Notes: a model not told the origin generated them from the letters alone. 13,230 bases of DNA from Clostridia bacterium (GCA_017397695.1 JAFQIF010000176.1:1-13230), one strand, 5' to 3'; shown: positions 1 through 7,159, counted from the stretch's first letter. A program made the numbers and translations.

Positions 1-858
<858 letters not shown>

Positions 859-936
859 TTCGAACCGGACGAAAGATACAATTGACGCGATGGAATGTCG
901 CTTCCTGTGCGGTTCCCCCTGCGCGCGGGATACAGG

Positions 937-965
937 AAAAGGGATCGTCCTTTTCAGACGATCCC
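937..965 (-). terminator. Intrinsic terminator after rpsA
   Basis: A 9-bp perfect stem (GGGATCGTC at 941-949 with GACGATCCC at 957-965) has a 7-nt loop. Read on the minus strand it is followed by TTTT (940-937). It begins 17 nt beyond the rpsA stop codon and closes the cmk-plsC-ispH-rpsA unit before the ftsH promoter. Confidence 0.85.
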
Positions 966-982
966 CTTGATGAGCCATTCAA

Positions 983-2101
983 TTACTCGGCGTCCAGGCC
1001 ATCCTCGAAATCGAGGCCCTGCACTTCGGCGTCAAACTCGACTTCCTCGGTCAGCGCCTCACGGATGGACAGGCTGATGCGCTTGGCCTCGGTGTCAACC
1101 TTGAGAACCTTCACGCGGACAACCTGGCCGACCTGCACGGCGTCTTCCACCTTCGCGATGCGCTTGAGGGCGCACTGGGAGATGTGAACGAGGCCGTCAA
1201 GACCCGGCTCGAGCTCGACGAACGCGCCGAACGTGGTGATGCGGACAACCTTGCCCTCGACGATGGCGTCGACCGGGTACTTCTCCTCGGCGACTTCCCA
1301 CGGCTGCGGCTGCAGCGCCTTCAGGCTCAGCTGGATGCGCTCCTTCTCCTTGTCCACGCCGATGATCTTCACGTTGACTTCCTGACCCGGAGCAACGATC
1401 TCGGACGGATGCTTCACGCGATGCCAGGCAAGATCGGTCACATGGATGAGACCATCCACGCCGCCGATGTCGACGAACGCGCCGAAGTCGGTCAGACGGC
1501 GAACAACGCCCGGAACAACCTGATCCTTCTCGATCTTCTCCCAGGCCTTCTTCTTCTCGTCCATCAGGAACGCCTTGCGGCTGGCGACAATGCGCTTCTT
1601 GGCCTTGTCCACCTCGATGATCTTCACGGTCATCGTCTTGCCAACGAACTCGCCGATATTCTCGACGAAGCGGCGGGACAGGTGAGAAGCCGGGATGAAC
1701 GCACGAACGCCCATCACATCAGCGATCAGGCCGCCATTGACAGCCTCACGGCCGGTGGCCTCCACGCAGGCGCCAGTGTCGTGCTCAGCAACGAGCTTTT
1801 CCCAGTTCTTGGTGGCCATGACCTTGCGCTCAGACAGGAGCACATAGCCCTCGCCGTCGTTGAGCTTCACAACTTCGGCTTCGATCTCGTCCTCGACCTT
1901 GCAGTCAGTGGTGACCAGATCGTTCTTCTTAATGTAGCCATCAGCCTTGCCGGGAATGCTCACGACAACGCCGTCGTCGCTCACGTGGGCGACAACGCCT
2001 TTGACAACCTGACCGGGGCGGAGCTTGATCATCGTCTCCTCGAGCATCGCGGCAAAGTCCTCGGCGCCTTCAGAGATCAGATTCTTTTCCATGTCGTTCA
2101 T
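983..2101 (-). CDS. rpsA: 30S ribosomal protein S1 homologue, four S1 domains
   Basis: RNA-binding ribosomal protein of 372 residues. Four S1/OB-fold repeats are visible at about 28-94, 109-175, 193-262 and 279-348. Repeats 3 and 4 carry the clearest motif (DFGAFVDIGGVDGLIHV and TFGAFVELEPGLDGLVHI). The C-terminus is a short acidic tail. E. coli S1 has six repeats; the shorter four-repeat form is the usual Firmicutes type and may not be strictly equivalent in translation initiation. The start at 2101 is supported by GAGGAGGT (2118-2111) 9 nt upstream. An internal ATG three codons later is less well placed. It is the last gene of the string, 102 bp after ispH. In many clostridia S1 is fused to the C-terminus of IspH; here the two are separate frames. 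A hairpin in the leader (2121-2153) touches the ribosome site. Confidence 0.95.
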   Translation of the reverse strand: MNDMEKNLISEGAEDFAAMLEETMIKLRPGQVVKGVVAHVSDDGVVVSIPGKADGYIKKNDLVTTDCKVEDEIEAEVVKLNDGEGYVLLSERKVMATKNWEKLVAEHDTGACVEATGREAVNGGLIADVMGVRAFIPASHLSRRFVENIGEFVGKTMTVKIIEVDKAKKRIVASRKAFLMDEKKKAWEKIEKDQVVPGVVRRLTDFGAFVDIGGVDGLIHVTDLAWHRVKHPSEIVAPGQEVNVKIIGVDKEKERIQLSLKALQPQPWEVAEEKYPVDAIVEGKVVRITTFGAFVELEPGLDGLVHISQCALKRIAKVEDAVQVGQVVRVKVLKVDTEAKRISLSIREALTEEVEFDAEVQGLDFEDGLDAE

Positions 2102-2118
2102 GCGGGTACTACCTCCTC

Positions 2119-2159
2119 AAGTATCTCTACCGGACTTGGTCCGGGGATGATACATACTT
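2119..2159 (-). promoter_or_regulatory. Structured RNA leader directly upstream of the rpsA ribosome site
   Basis: On the minus strand GTATC (2153-2149) pairs with GATAC (2125-2121), enclosing a 4x4 internal loop. Inside it CCGGAC (2144-2139) pairs with GTCCGG (2135-2130) around a 3-nt CAA loop. An alternative outer pairing uses AAGTAT (2159-2154) with ATACTT (2124-2119). The structure ends only a nucleotide or two before GAGGAGG. A smaller CGGC/GCCG hairpin lies further upstream near the ispH stop. No U-run follows, so it does not look like a terminator. Its role is unknown; control of S1 translation is one possibility. Confidence 0.45.
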
Positions 2160-2203
2160 TATTATCACGGCTTTTCGCCGGGATAGATATTCTTTTGCGA
2201 CGC

Positions 2204-3043
2204 TTATGTAGCGTCTGCCTCAATGGCCTGCTTCACTTGCTCAAGCAGCCACTGCGGCGTGGATGCGCCGGCCGTGATGGCCACGCGATCCGTGGGCCGG
2301 ATCACACCCTGCGGAACATCCTCGGGTGTTTCTACCTGATATGCGCGCTCGCAGCGCAGGCGACACGTTTCCAGAAGCTTTTTGGTGTTGGAGCTGTTTC
2401 TTCCGCCGACGATGATCATCACGTCGGCTTCGTGGGAAAGGGCTTCTGCCTCCTGCTGGCGCTTGCTGGTCGCCGCGCAGATGGTCATGCGCACCGTCAG
2501 ATCGCGCACCTTGGTGCGGATGACGGAAAGCACCTCCTCAAACCGGTCGCGCCGGAGCGTGGTCTGTGCCACAACAAGCGCCTTGTCCGGCAGCTGCGCG
2601 CTTTCAGCAGCCTCACACGTAGGCAGGATGAACACCGCGCCATGCGCCCAGCCGGCAATGCCGACGACCTCCGGATGATCCGGCTCGCCGACGATGACGA
2701 CCGCGTCGCCATCCTGGCTGTACTCGCGCACTAGCTGATGAATATGCGCCACGTGCGGACATGTGCAGTCGATCACGGGAATCCCCCGCGCTTCGCACTG
2801 CGCGTAAACCTTCGGCGTAACGCCGTGGGAACGGATGATGACGGTCTGACCTTCCTGCACCTGATCAAGAGAATCCACACTGCGGACGCCCGCATTTTCC
2901 AGACGCTCCACCTCCTGCGGATTGTGGATCAAGGGACCGAGGGTCACACAGGGGAGCTGCTCGCCCGCGCAGGCAAACGCTTTGTCCACCGCGCGCCGGA
3001 CGCCGAAACAGAAGCCGGCGTGCTCTCCAATGGTAAGTTTCAT
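2204..3043 (-). CDS. ispH: 4-hydroxy-3-methylbut-2-enyl diphosphate reductase (IspH/LytB)
   Basis: Last enzyme of the non-mevalonate isoprenoid pathway. It reduces HMBPP to IPP and DMAPP with a [4Fe-4S] cluster in the cytosol. The 279 residues match the family's single-domain length. The three cluster cysteines are present: C12 (GFCFGV), C95 (CTCP) and C189 (TICAATSKRQ). Substrate-site residues are also visible: H40 (LGPLIHN), H73 (RSHGV), H123 and E125 (PDHPEV), the AQTT motif at 159-162, NSSN at 216-219, and S261 (TAGAST). The start at 3043 is forced, because an in-frame TAG lies two codons upstream, yet the sequence before it (GGCAGGTCAGATAGCAT) offers only a weak, distant ribosome site. 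It follows plsC after 142 bp and precedes rpsA by 102 bp. Confidence 0.96.
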   Translation of the reverse strand: MKLTIGEHAGFCFGVRRAVDKAFACAGEQLPCVTLGPLIHNPQEVERLENAGVRSVDSLDQVQEGQTVIIRSHGVTPKVYAQCEARGIPVIDCTCPHVAHIHQLVREYSQDGDAVVIVGEPDHPEVVGIAGWAHGAVFILPTCEAAESAQLPDKALVVAQTTLRRDRFEEVLSVIRTKVRDLTVRMTICAATSKRQQEAEALSHEADVMIIVGGRNSSNTKKLLETCRLRCERAYQVETPEDVPQGVIRPTDRVAITAGASTPQWLLEQVKQAIEADAT

Positions 3044-3185
3044 ATGCTATCTGACCTGCCATTCCGGCAAATAAGCCTAGTGCTCCTATTACCCATCTTA
3101 ATTGATTCTAGGTAGTTTGGCATATTCCTGCCGGCAAATTTTCTTTTTCTTAAATTTTCGGAGTTTTCTTTCGTAGCAAAGCCAA
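3044..3185 (-). other. plsC-ispH intergenic spacer
   Basis: This is an A-rich spacer (minus strand) with no hairpin I would call a terminator and no convincing promoter. A TAGAAT near the middle has no matching -35 box at 16-18 bp. A 9-bp direct repeat CCGGCAAAT occurs at 3064-3072 and 3131-3139, 67 bp apart. Its significance is doubtful. Confidence 0.3.
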
Positions 3186-3908
3186 TCAGCCCTTCTTCTC
3201 CACCACAGGCGGAAGCAGGGATCGGCCGTCGCTCAGCTGAGCAAAAGCAGCCTTGATTCTGTCGCTGAGCACAGCACAGGTGTCCTTGTTAATCCTGCCC
3301 GCGAGCAGATCATCCATCTGAACCGGCGCGCCCACGCGAACGGTCACCCGACGGAAGAGCCTGTAATCACCGTCGATATATACCGGCACCACGGCGCATT
3401 TGCTGCGCAGCGCCAGCAGCGACGCGCCGCCCTGCAGCGGCATCATGCCGTCGCCCTTGGTACGCGTGCCCTCCGGAAAGATACCCAGCGTATGACCGGC
3501 CTTCAGGACGGTCATCGACATCCGGATACTGGCCATATCGGCGTTTCCGCGATCAACCGGAACGCCGCGAACCTGCTTGGCAATCCAGGCGAATACCTTG
3601 TTGCCCCAAAGTTCCTTCTTGCCCATAAAGCGGATTTCCCTGTCCCTGGCGCACATAGCAAGCAGGAACGGATCGATCCACGCCTTGTGATTGCCCATGA
3701 TCACGCAGGCGCCCTGCGGCAGGTTCTCTTTTCCCTCGATGCGCACAAAAAACAGCAGCTTTGTGACAACGGCAAACAGATTCACCGCCAGCTGATAAAA
3801 CCACGAACGGCCCGGACGCAGCAGATCCGCCTCAATCGCAGCGTTGTCCAGAACCAGCTGCTTCTGATCGTCTCTGCTTTCCGGCTTATTGTCTTGCTTA
3901 TTTTCCAT
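3186..3908 (-). CDS. plsC: 1-acyl-sn-glycerol-3-phosphate acyltransferase (PlsC family)
   Basis: Transfers an acyl chain to lysophosphatidic acid to form phosphatidic acid at the inner face of the membrane. The protein has 240 residues. A charged, disordered-looking N-terminus (1-33) precedes a hydrophobic membrane-associated stretch at about 36-56. The acyltransferase motifs follow in order: motif I NHKAWID with catalytic H74 and D79, motif II around GVPVDRGNAD (115-124), motif III FPEGTR (144-149) and motif IV VVPVY (173-177). The ATG at 3908 has GGAGG a few nucleotides upstream. It lies inside the end of cmk, with an 11-bp overlap, so the two are probably translationally coupled. The cmk-plsC pairing is a familiar Firmicutes arrangement. 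Exact acyl-donor and acceptor preference cannot be read from the sequence. Confidence 0.93.
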   Translation of the reverse strand: MENKQDNKPESRDDQKQLVLDNAAIEADLLRPGRSWFYQLAVNLFAVVTKLLFFVRIEGKENLPQGACVIMGNHKAWIDPFLLAMCARDREIRFMGKKELWGNKVFAWIAKQVRGVPVDRGNADMASIRMSMTVLKAGHTLGIFPEGTRTKGDGMMPLQGGASLLALRSKCAVVPVYIDGDYRLFRRVTVRVGAPVQMDDLLAGRINKDTCAVLSDRIKAAFAQLSDGRSLLPPVVEKKG

Positions 3909-4569
3909 ATACTTCCTCCACGATCTTCACAATTGCCTCTACGGTTTCTTCTTCCGTCATATGGGTTGAATCCACCAGCACAGCGTCCTCCGCCTGACGC
4001 AGCGGATCAGTCTTTCGGTTCATGTCCTGCTCATCGCGGGCGATGAGCTCGCGCAGCACCTGCTCGTAAGGGGTATGGTCCCCCTTTGCCAGCTGCTGTA
4101 CATGGCGCCTGCGGGCGCGCTCCTCGCTGGCCGCCGTCAGAAAAATCTTGCACGGCGAATCCTTGAGCACCACTGTGCCGATATCGCGGCCATCAATGAG
4201 CATATCGGCCGTCTTGGCCAGCTCCTGCTGCGCGCGCACCATATGACGGCGCACCGCAGGCCACTTCGACACCGCGCTCGCAGCCGCAGACACCTCGCCC
4301 GTGCGGATCAGGCTGCTGACGTCCTCTCCGAAAAGCAGGGTCTGCTGCGCACCGTCCGCATAGCGAACCCGTACATCGGCATGCTCAATCAGCGCCGAAA
4401 CCGCCGCTTCATCCCTCAAATCCACGCCGCTGCGCAGCGCATACAGACCAAACGCACGGTACATCGCACCCGTATCCAAATGCAGAATGTGCAGCCTTTC
4501 GGCCACCTGATCGGCGATCGAGGACTTGCCCGCACCAACCGGGCCGTCGATCGCAATATTCATCGGCAT
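3898..4569 (-). CDS. cmk: Cytidylate (CMP/dCMP) kinase
   Basis: Phosphorylates CMP and dCMP with ATP in pyrimidine nucleotide synthesis. The protein has 223 residues, normal for the family. It shows P-loop GPVGAGKSS (9-17), the substrate-binding LDTGAMYRA (31-39), DGRDIGT (126-132) and the lid/arginine region RDEQDMNRKTDPL (178-190). I chose the ATG at 4569 because AGGAGG (4581-4576) sits 6 nt upstream and the protein then begins just before the P-loop strand. A longer in-frame ATG at 4611 has no ribosome site and falls within a few nucleotides of the predicted transcription start. It is the first gene of the cmk-plsC-ispH-rpsA string. Confidence 0.95.
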   Translation of the reverse strand: MPMNIAIDGPVGAGKSSIADQVAERLHILHLDTGAMYRAFGLYALRSGVDLRDEAAVSALIEHADVRVRYADGAQQTLLFGEDVSSLIRTGEVSAAASAVSKWPAVRRHMVRAQQELAKTADMLIDGRDIGTVVLKDSPCKIFLTAASEERARRRHVQQLAKGDHTPYEQVLRELIARDEQDMNRKTDPLRQAEDAVLVDSTHMTEEETVEAIVKIVEEVYGK

Positions 4570-4622
4570 GATATTCCTCCTGCGCGGCTTGACCGCGTCA
4601 TTTCTTCCCATGATAATATCTT

Positions 4623-4652
4623 ATTATACGCCATTCGCCGCCCGCTGTTCAA
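4623..4652 (-). promoter_or_regulatory. Promoter for the cmk-plsC-ispH-rpsA string
   Basis: On the minus strand a perfect TATAAT (4628-4623) follows TTGAAC (4652-4647) at 18 bp, or TGAACA (4651-4646) at 17 bp. The predicted start is about 4616, leaving a leader of roughly 47 nt before the cmk ATG at 4569. An inverted repeat (ATAATA-TCT-TATTAT, 4613-4627) overlaps the -10 box and start site. Confidence 0.7.
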
Positions 4653-4674
4653 GCATTCGCGCCGATTTGGGATA

Positions 4675-4726
4675 TATTCTCCACCAATCACCCATAACCC
4701 ATCTTCTTTTGAATATTATTCTCCAC
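4675..4726. repeat. Direct repeat TATTCTCCAC in the divergent intergenic region
   Basis: Two identical 10-bp copies lie at 4675-4684 and 4717-4726, exactly 42 bp apart, about four helical turns. Both sit between the cmk promoter and the promoter of the gene at 4834, inside the only divergent control region of the window. The second copy overlaps a small palindrome GAATA-T-TATTC (4711-4721). They could be paired protein-binding sites or chance. Confidence 0.4.
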
Positions 4727-4758
4727 ATCTCGTTTATTTTTCTGTTTATCAGGCCCAC

Positions 4759-4787
4759 TTTACCCCATTTGACGAATATGATATAAT
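4759..4787 (+). promoter_or_regulatory. Promoter for the 157-residue membrane protein gene
   Basis: A perfect -10 box TATAAT (4782-4787) has TTTACC (4759-4764) 17 bp upstream as a 4/6 -35 box. A better-looking TTGACG at 4769 is only 7 bp away and cannot be the -35. The start is expected near 4794, at the left edge of the inverted repeat at 4795-4813. Confidence 0.65.
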
Positions 4788-4794
4788 ATATACG

Positions 4795-4813
4795 CAGGAA
4801 GCGCCGCTTCCTG
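4795..4813 (+). repeat. Perfect 9-bp inverted repeat at the transcription start
   Basis: CAGGAAGCG (4795-4803), one central base, then CGCTTCCTG (4805-4813). As RNA the stem would be about 7 bp with a CGCCG loop, at the very 5' end of the transcript and only about 4 nt before the ribosome site AAGGAGGG (4818-4825). It may be an operator or a 5' stabilising hairpin. It has no U-run and is not a terminator. Confidence 0.5.
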
Positions 4814-4833
4814 AGATAAGGAGGGTTTTGCGT

Positions 4834-5307
4834 ATGTATTCGTTTCAGGCCAACGCCGGCCGGAAGAAAAACAAACAGCTCGTCCGGCTTCTAATGCTCA
4901 TTATATTCATTCTGCTCATTGCGCTCATCGGCCTGAGCGTTGCCTACCTGAGGACAACGGGCATCGGTGAGGCCACCACTTCCGCGCTGCTGTCGCGCGC
5001 GCTGAGCGAAGCCAGCGAAGCGCAAAGCGCCGTCTATCGCCTTACCCAGTCCAGCGGCACCAATACCATGACGCTGCTGTCCACCGTGCGCGCGCATATT
5101 CATTCCATGCAGTCCATCAACACCATCGCCGCCAACATCTACGGCGTAGGTACCAGCCTCGCCGACGACGAGCTGCTCGCTTCATGCATCGATATCATCA
5201 ATCAATGCGAAACACGTATGCAGGCCGGCAGCGTGCTCACCGATCTGCACACCCAGCTGCGCGATCAGGTAGATCTGATCGTCTCCGGCTTCAACGCTTC
5301 CCTGTAA
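4834..5307 (+). CDS. Unrecognised membrane-anchored protein with helical exported domain
   Basis: I do not recognise this 157-residue protein. It has a short basic cytosolic start (RKKNKQ), one strong hydrophobic segment at about 17-39, and then about 118 residues expected outside the cell. The exported part is rich in Ala, Ser, Thr and Leu and looks mostly helical, with two cysteines (C118, C125) seven residues apart. There is no lipobox, protease, kinase or peptidoglycan-binding motif. The start at 4834 is preceded by AAGGAGGG at an 8-nt spacing. The frame stays open far upstream, but that extension lies across cmk and both promoters and is not a real N-terminus. It is a single-gene unit with its own promoter and terminator, divergent from cmk. 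The topology recalls the extracellular helical part of sensor proteins, but no signalling domain is attached. Confidence 0.8.
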   Translation: MYSFQANAGRKKNKQLVRLLMLIIFILLIALIGLSVAYLRTTGIGEATTSALLSRALSEASEAQSAVYRLTQSSGTNTMTLLSTVRAHIHSMQSINTIAANIYGVGTSLADDELLASCIDIINQCETRMQAGSVLTDLHTQLRDQVDLIVSGFNASL

Positions 5308-5327
5308 ACCGGATTCTCACCTAATCT

Positions 5328-5362
5328 GGACGGATCGTTTCGATCCGTCCATTTTGTGTTTT
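5328..5362 (+). terminator. Intrinsic terminator after the 157-residue membrane protein gene
   Basis: A perfect 10-bp stem (GGACGGATCG at 5328-5337, CGATCCGTCC at 5341-5350) with a TTT loop is followed by ATTTTGTGTTTT. It lies 20 nt after the stop codon. Confidence 0.88.
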
Positions 5363-5381
5363 CTGGCATATACGATCCGGA

Positions 5382-5426
5382 TTGGACATACGGCTCAAAT
5401 TGGCAAGCATTAACCATTTGGACATA
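5382..5426 (+). repeat. Direct repeat TTGGACATA upstream of the ytvI-like gene
   Basis: Identical 9-bp copies occur at 5382-5390 and 5418-5426, 36 bp apart. They lie between the terminator at 5328-5362 and the gene starting at 5486. A -10-like TATACT is at 5447-5452, but no -35 box stands at 16-18 bp from it, so the promoter of this gene is not settled. The repeat could be an activator or repressor site. Confidence 0.4.
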
Positions 5427-5485
5427 TTCCTGTAACAATTGTAGGCTATACTATTCTTGCTAAGGTGTGCGAGGGAGGTTCCGCC

Positions 5486-6559
5486 ATGAATCTGGAACGC
5501 AAGCAAAGTTTTCTAATCAATGCCGCGTATTACGCCGTGCTTATTGCGCTGGCGCTTCTCTTTGCGCGCTATCTGCTTCCGCCGCTGGGTCCGTTTATCT
5601 TCGGCATCGTTGTCGCCTGGGCGCTGCAGCGGCCGGCCAAAGCGCTTGCCAAAAAGCTGCATCTCCCCAAGCGCATCCCGGCGCTGCTGCTGACCGTCGT
5701 GTTCTACTGTATCCTTTTCGTCGCCGTGCTGGTGGCCGGCCTGCAGATCATCTCCGCGTTGGAACACTTTGTGCCGCAGATCCCGGTCTTCGCCAGGCAG
5801 ATTGTGCCCTACGTCGCGCGCAGCCTGGAGGCCATCGAAATGCAGCTGCTGGAGTACGATCCCGACATTGTGGATATCGTCGACAGGGTCAGCCGCGAGC
5901 TTGTCACCAGCCTGGAAAAGATGATCTCTAACATCTCCGTCTCCGCTGTGCGCCTGGTTTCCAATATCGTCACCGGCCTGCCGACAGTCATCCTGACGGT
6001 CATCGTCGCCGTTGTATCCACCTGCTTTGCCGCGCTGGACTTTGATCACCTTCTGGGCTATGTCAAATCCAGGCTGCCGAGCAATTTCCAAAGCACCGTA
6101 TCCACCACCTTCACCACGGGCGTGGATTCCATCCGCAAGATTCTGGCTTCTTACATCACCATCATGGGTCTGTCCTTTGTGGAGCTGAGCATTGGCTTTA
6201 TCCTGCTGGATGTACCCTACGCCGTAGGCCTGGCGCTGCTGGTCGCCGTCATCGACATCATGCCGATTCTGGGTACGGGCCTGGTGCTGATCCCGTGGGC
6301 GATTATCGCCGCCATCCTGGGCAGCTACCGCATGGCGCTGGGCGTTGCCGCGCTGTACATCGTGATGCTGGTGGTACGCAATATCGTCGAGCCCAAGCTC
6401 GTCGGCCAGCAGATGGGCCTGCATCCGCTGGTCACGCTCATCAGCATGTTCGTAGGCCTGCAGCTCTTCGGCATCTTCGGCCTGTTCGGCTTCCCGATTA
6501 CGCTGTCGCTGTACATCAAGATGAAGAGCAGCAGCAAAAAAGCAAAGGCGCCTGCCTGA
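5486..6559 (+). CDS. AI-2E transporter family membrane protein, YtvI-like
   Basis: Polytopic membrane protein of 357 residues, the normal size for the AI-2E (PerM/UPF0118) family. Hydrophobic segments lie at about 12-31, 34-48, 66-90, 158-185, 222-242, 245-277, 284-299 and 313-346. The long non-membrane stretch at about 91-157 is typical. Family motifs are clear: DIMPILGTGLVLIPW (257-271), RNIVEPKLVG (298-307) and GLHPLVTL (311-318). The wording of these motifs is closest to my memory of YtvI, a sporulation-associated Bacillus member, rather than to Na+/H+ antiporter or TqsA members, but that subfamily call is inference. The start at 5486 has GAGGGAGG at a good distance. An upstream GTG at 5465 overlaps that site and is unlikely. 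It is a single-gene unit ended by a terminator at 6573. Confidence 0.88.
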   Translation: MNLERKQSFLINAAYYAVLIALALLFARYLLPPLGPFIFGIVVAWALQRPAKALAKKLHLPKRIPALLLTVVFYCILFVAVLVAGLQIISALEHFVPQIPVFARQIVPYVARSLEAIEMQLLEYDPDIVDIVDRVSRELVTSLEKMISNISVSAVRLVSNIVTGLPTVILTVIVAVVSTCFAALDFDHLLGYVKSRLPSNFQSTVSTTFTTGVDSIRKILASYITIMGLSFVELSIGFILLDVPYAVGLALLVAVIDIMPILGTGLVLIPWAIIAAILGSYRMALGVAALYIVMLVVRNIVEPKLVGQQMGLHPLVTLISMFVGLQLFGIFGLFGFPITLSLYIKMKSSSKKAKAPA

Positions 6560-6572
6560 GCCAGCTTTTATC

Positions 6573-6600
6573 AGACTTCCTTCTCGGAAGTCTTTTTTCT
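6573..6600 (+). terminator. Intrinsic terminator after the ytvI-like gene
   Basis: AGACTTCC (6573-6580) pairs perfectly with GGAAGTCT (6586-6593) around a TTCTC loop, followed by a T-rich run to about 6600. It starts 14 nt after the stop codon. Confidence 0.9.
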
Positions 6601-6607
6601 TCTCTGG

Positions 6608-6636
6608 TTGCAATCCGCGTACGGCCATTCTATGAT
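6608..6636 (+). promoter_or_regulatory. Promoter for the HD-domain gene
   Basis: TTGCAA (6608-6613) and TATGAT (6631-6636) are separated by 17 bp. The predicted start near 6643 gives a 25-nt leader with AAAGGAGG just before the ATG at 6668. It lies immediately after the preceding terminator, so the gene is independently transcribed. Confidence 0.7.
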
Positions 6637-6667
6637 AAATCCATCTTATTCTCAAAGGAGGCGTCCC

Positions 6668-7159
6668 ATGGATACAAACAGCCGCCTGATTCTGCGCATG
6701 ATAGAATACGACAAGGGCCTGCCCCATCTGATCCAGCATTTTCTTAAGGTGTACCAGTTTGCCCAGCTGATTGGCCAAAGCGAAGGACTGGATGAGCATA
6801 CACAGCACATCCTCGAAACCGCCGCCATCGTGCATGACATCGGCATTCCGCCGTCGCTGCGCGTATACGGCGACGACGCGGGCGCGCATCAGGAAGAACT
6901 CGGCCCCGCAGAAGCCGAAGCTCTGCTTTCTTCCCTCGGCTTCGCGCCGGACGTCATCGCGCGCGTCAGCTATCTCGTCGGGCATCATCACACATATACG
7001 GAAATCGACAGCATAGACTATCAGATCCTGGTGGAAGCCGATTTCCTGGTTAATCTCTTTGAAAACCAGGCTTCCACTGAGGCGATCACCCATGCACAGG
7101 AATCCATTTTCGCCACCATCAGCGGCAAAGCGCTGCTGCGTACGCAGTTCGGCATCTGA
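6668..7159 (+). CDS. HD-domain metal-dependent phosphohydrolase
   Basis: A compact single-domain HD protein of 163 residues. The metal-site signature is complete: H24 (IQHFLKV), the H56-D57 doublet in AIVHDIGI, and D125 (VEADFLV). Additional conserved-looking histidines lie at H74 and in GHHH (105-108). There is no sensor, nucleotide-binding or membrane domain, so it resembles small soluble nucleotide or phosphate-ester hydrolases rather than c-di-GMP-type HD-GYP proteins, which carry a GYP motif that is absent here. The substrate cannot be told. The ATG at 6668 has AAAGGAGG (6653-6660) 7 nt upstream. The frame is open further left to a GTG-type start at 6608, but that lies in the promoter. 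I see no terminator after it, so transcripts may run on toward the SDR gene. Confidence 0.88.
   Translation: MDTNSRLILRMIEYDKGLPHLIQHFLKVYQFAQLIGQSEGLDEHTQHILETAAIVHDIGIPPSLRVYGDDAGAHQEELGPAEAEALLSSLGFAPDVIARVSYLVGHHHTYTEIDSIDYQILVEADFLVNLFENQASTEAITHAQESIFATISGKALLRTQFGI

Noticed and set aside
1184..2734. A 516-codon open frame on the plus strand opposite rpsA and ispH.
   Set aside because: It crosses the rpsA-ispH spacer antisense to conserved genes and has no start signals.
3064..3139. The CCGGCAAAT direct repeat between plsC and ispH as a regulatory site.
   Set aside because: Two copies of a 9-mer with no associated promoter or dyad are too little evidence; mentioned only in the spacer entry.
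4570..4611. N-terminal extension of cmk to the ATG at 4611.
   Set aside because: That ATG is at or within a few nucleotides of the predicted transcription start and lacks a ribosome site, while the ATG at 4569 has AGGAGG 6 nt upstream.
5422..5454. A sigma-E-like promoter before the ytvI-like gene (ACATATT and TATACTAT).
   Set aside because: The boxes are 18 bp apart instead of about 14-15 and each has mismatches, so I do not call it.
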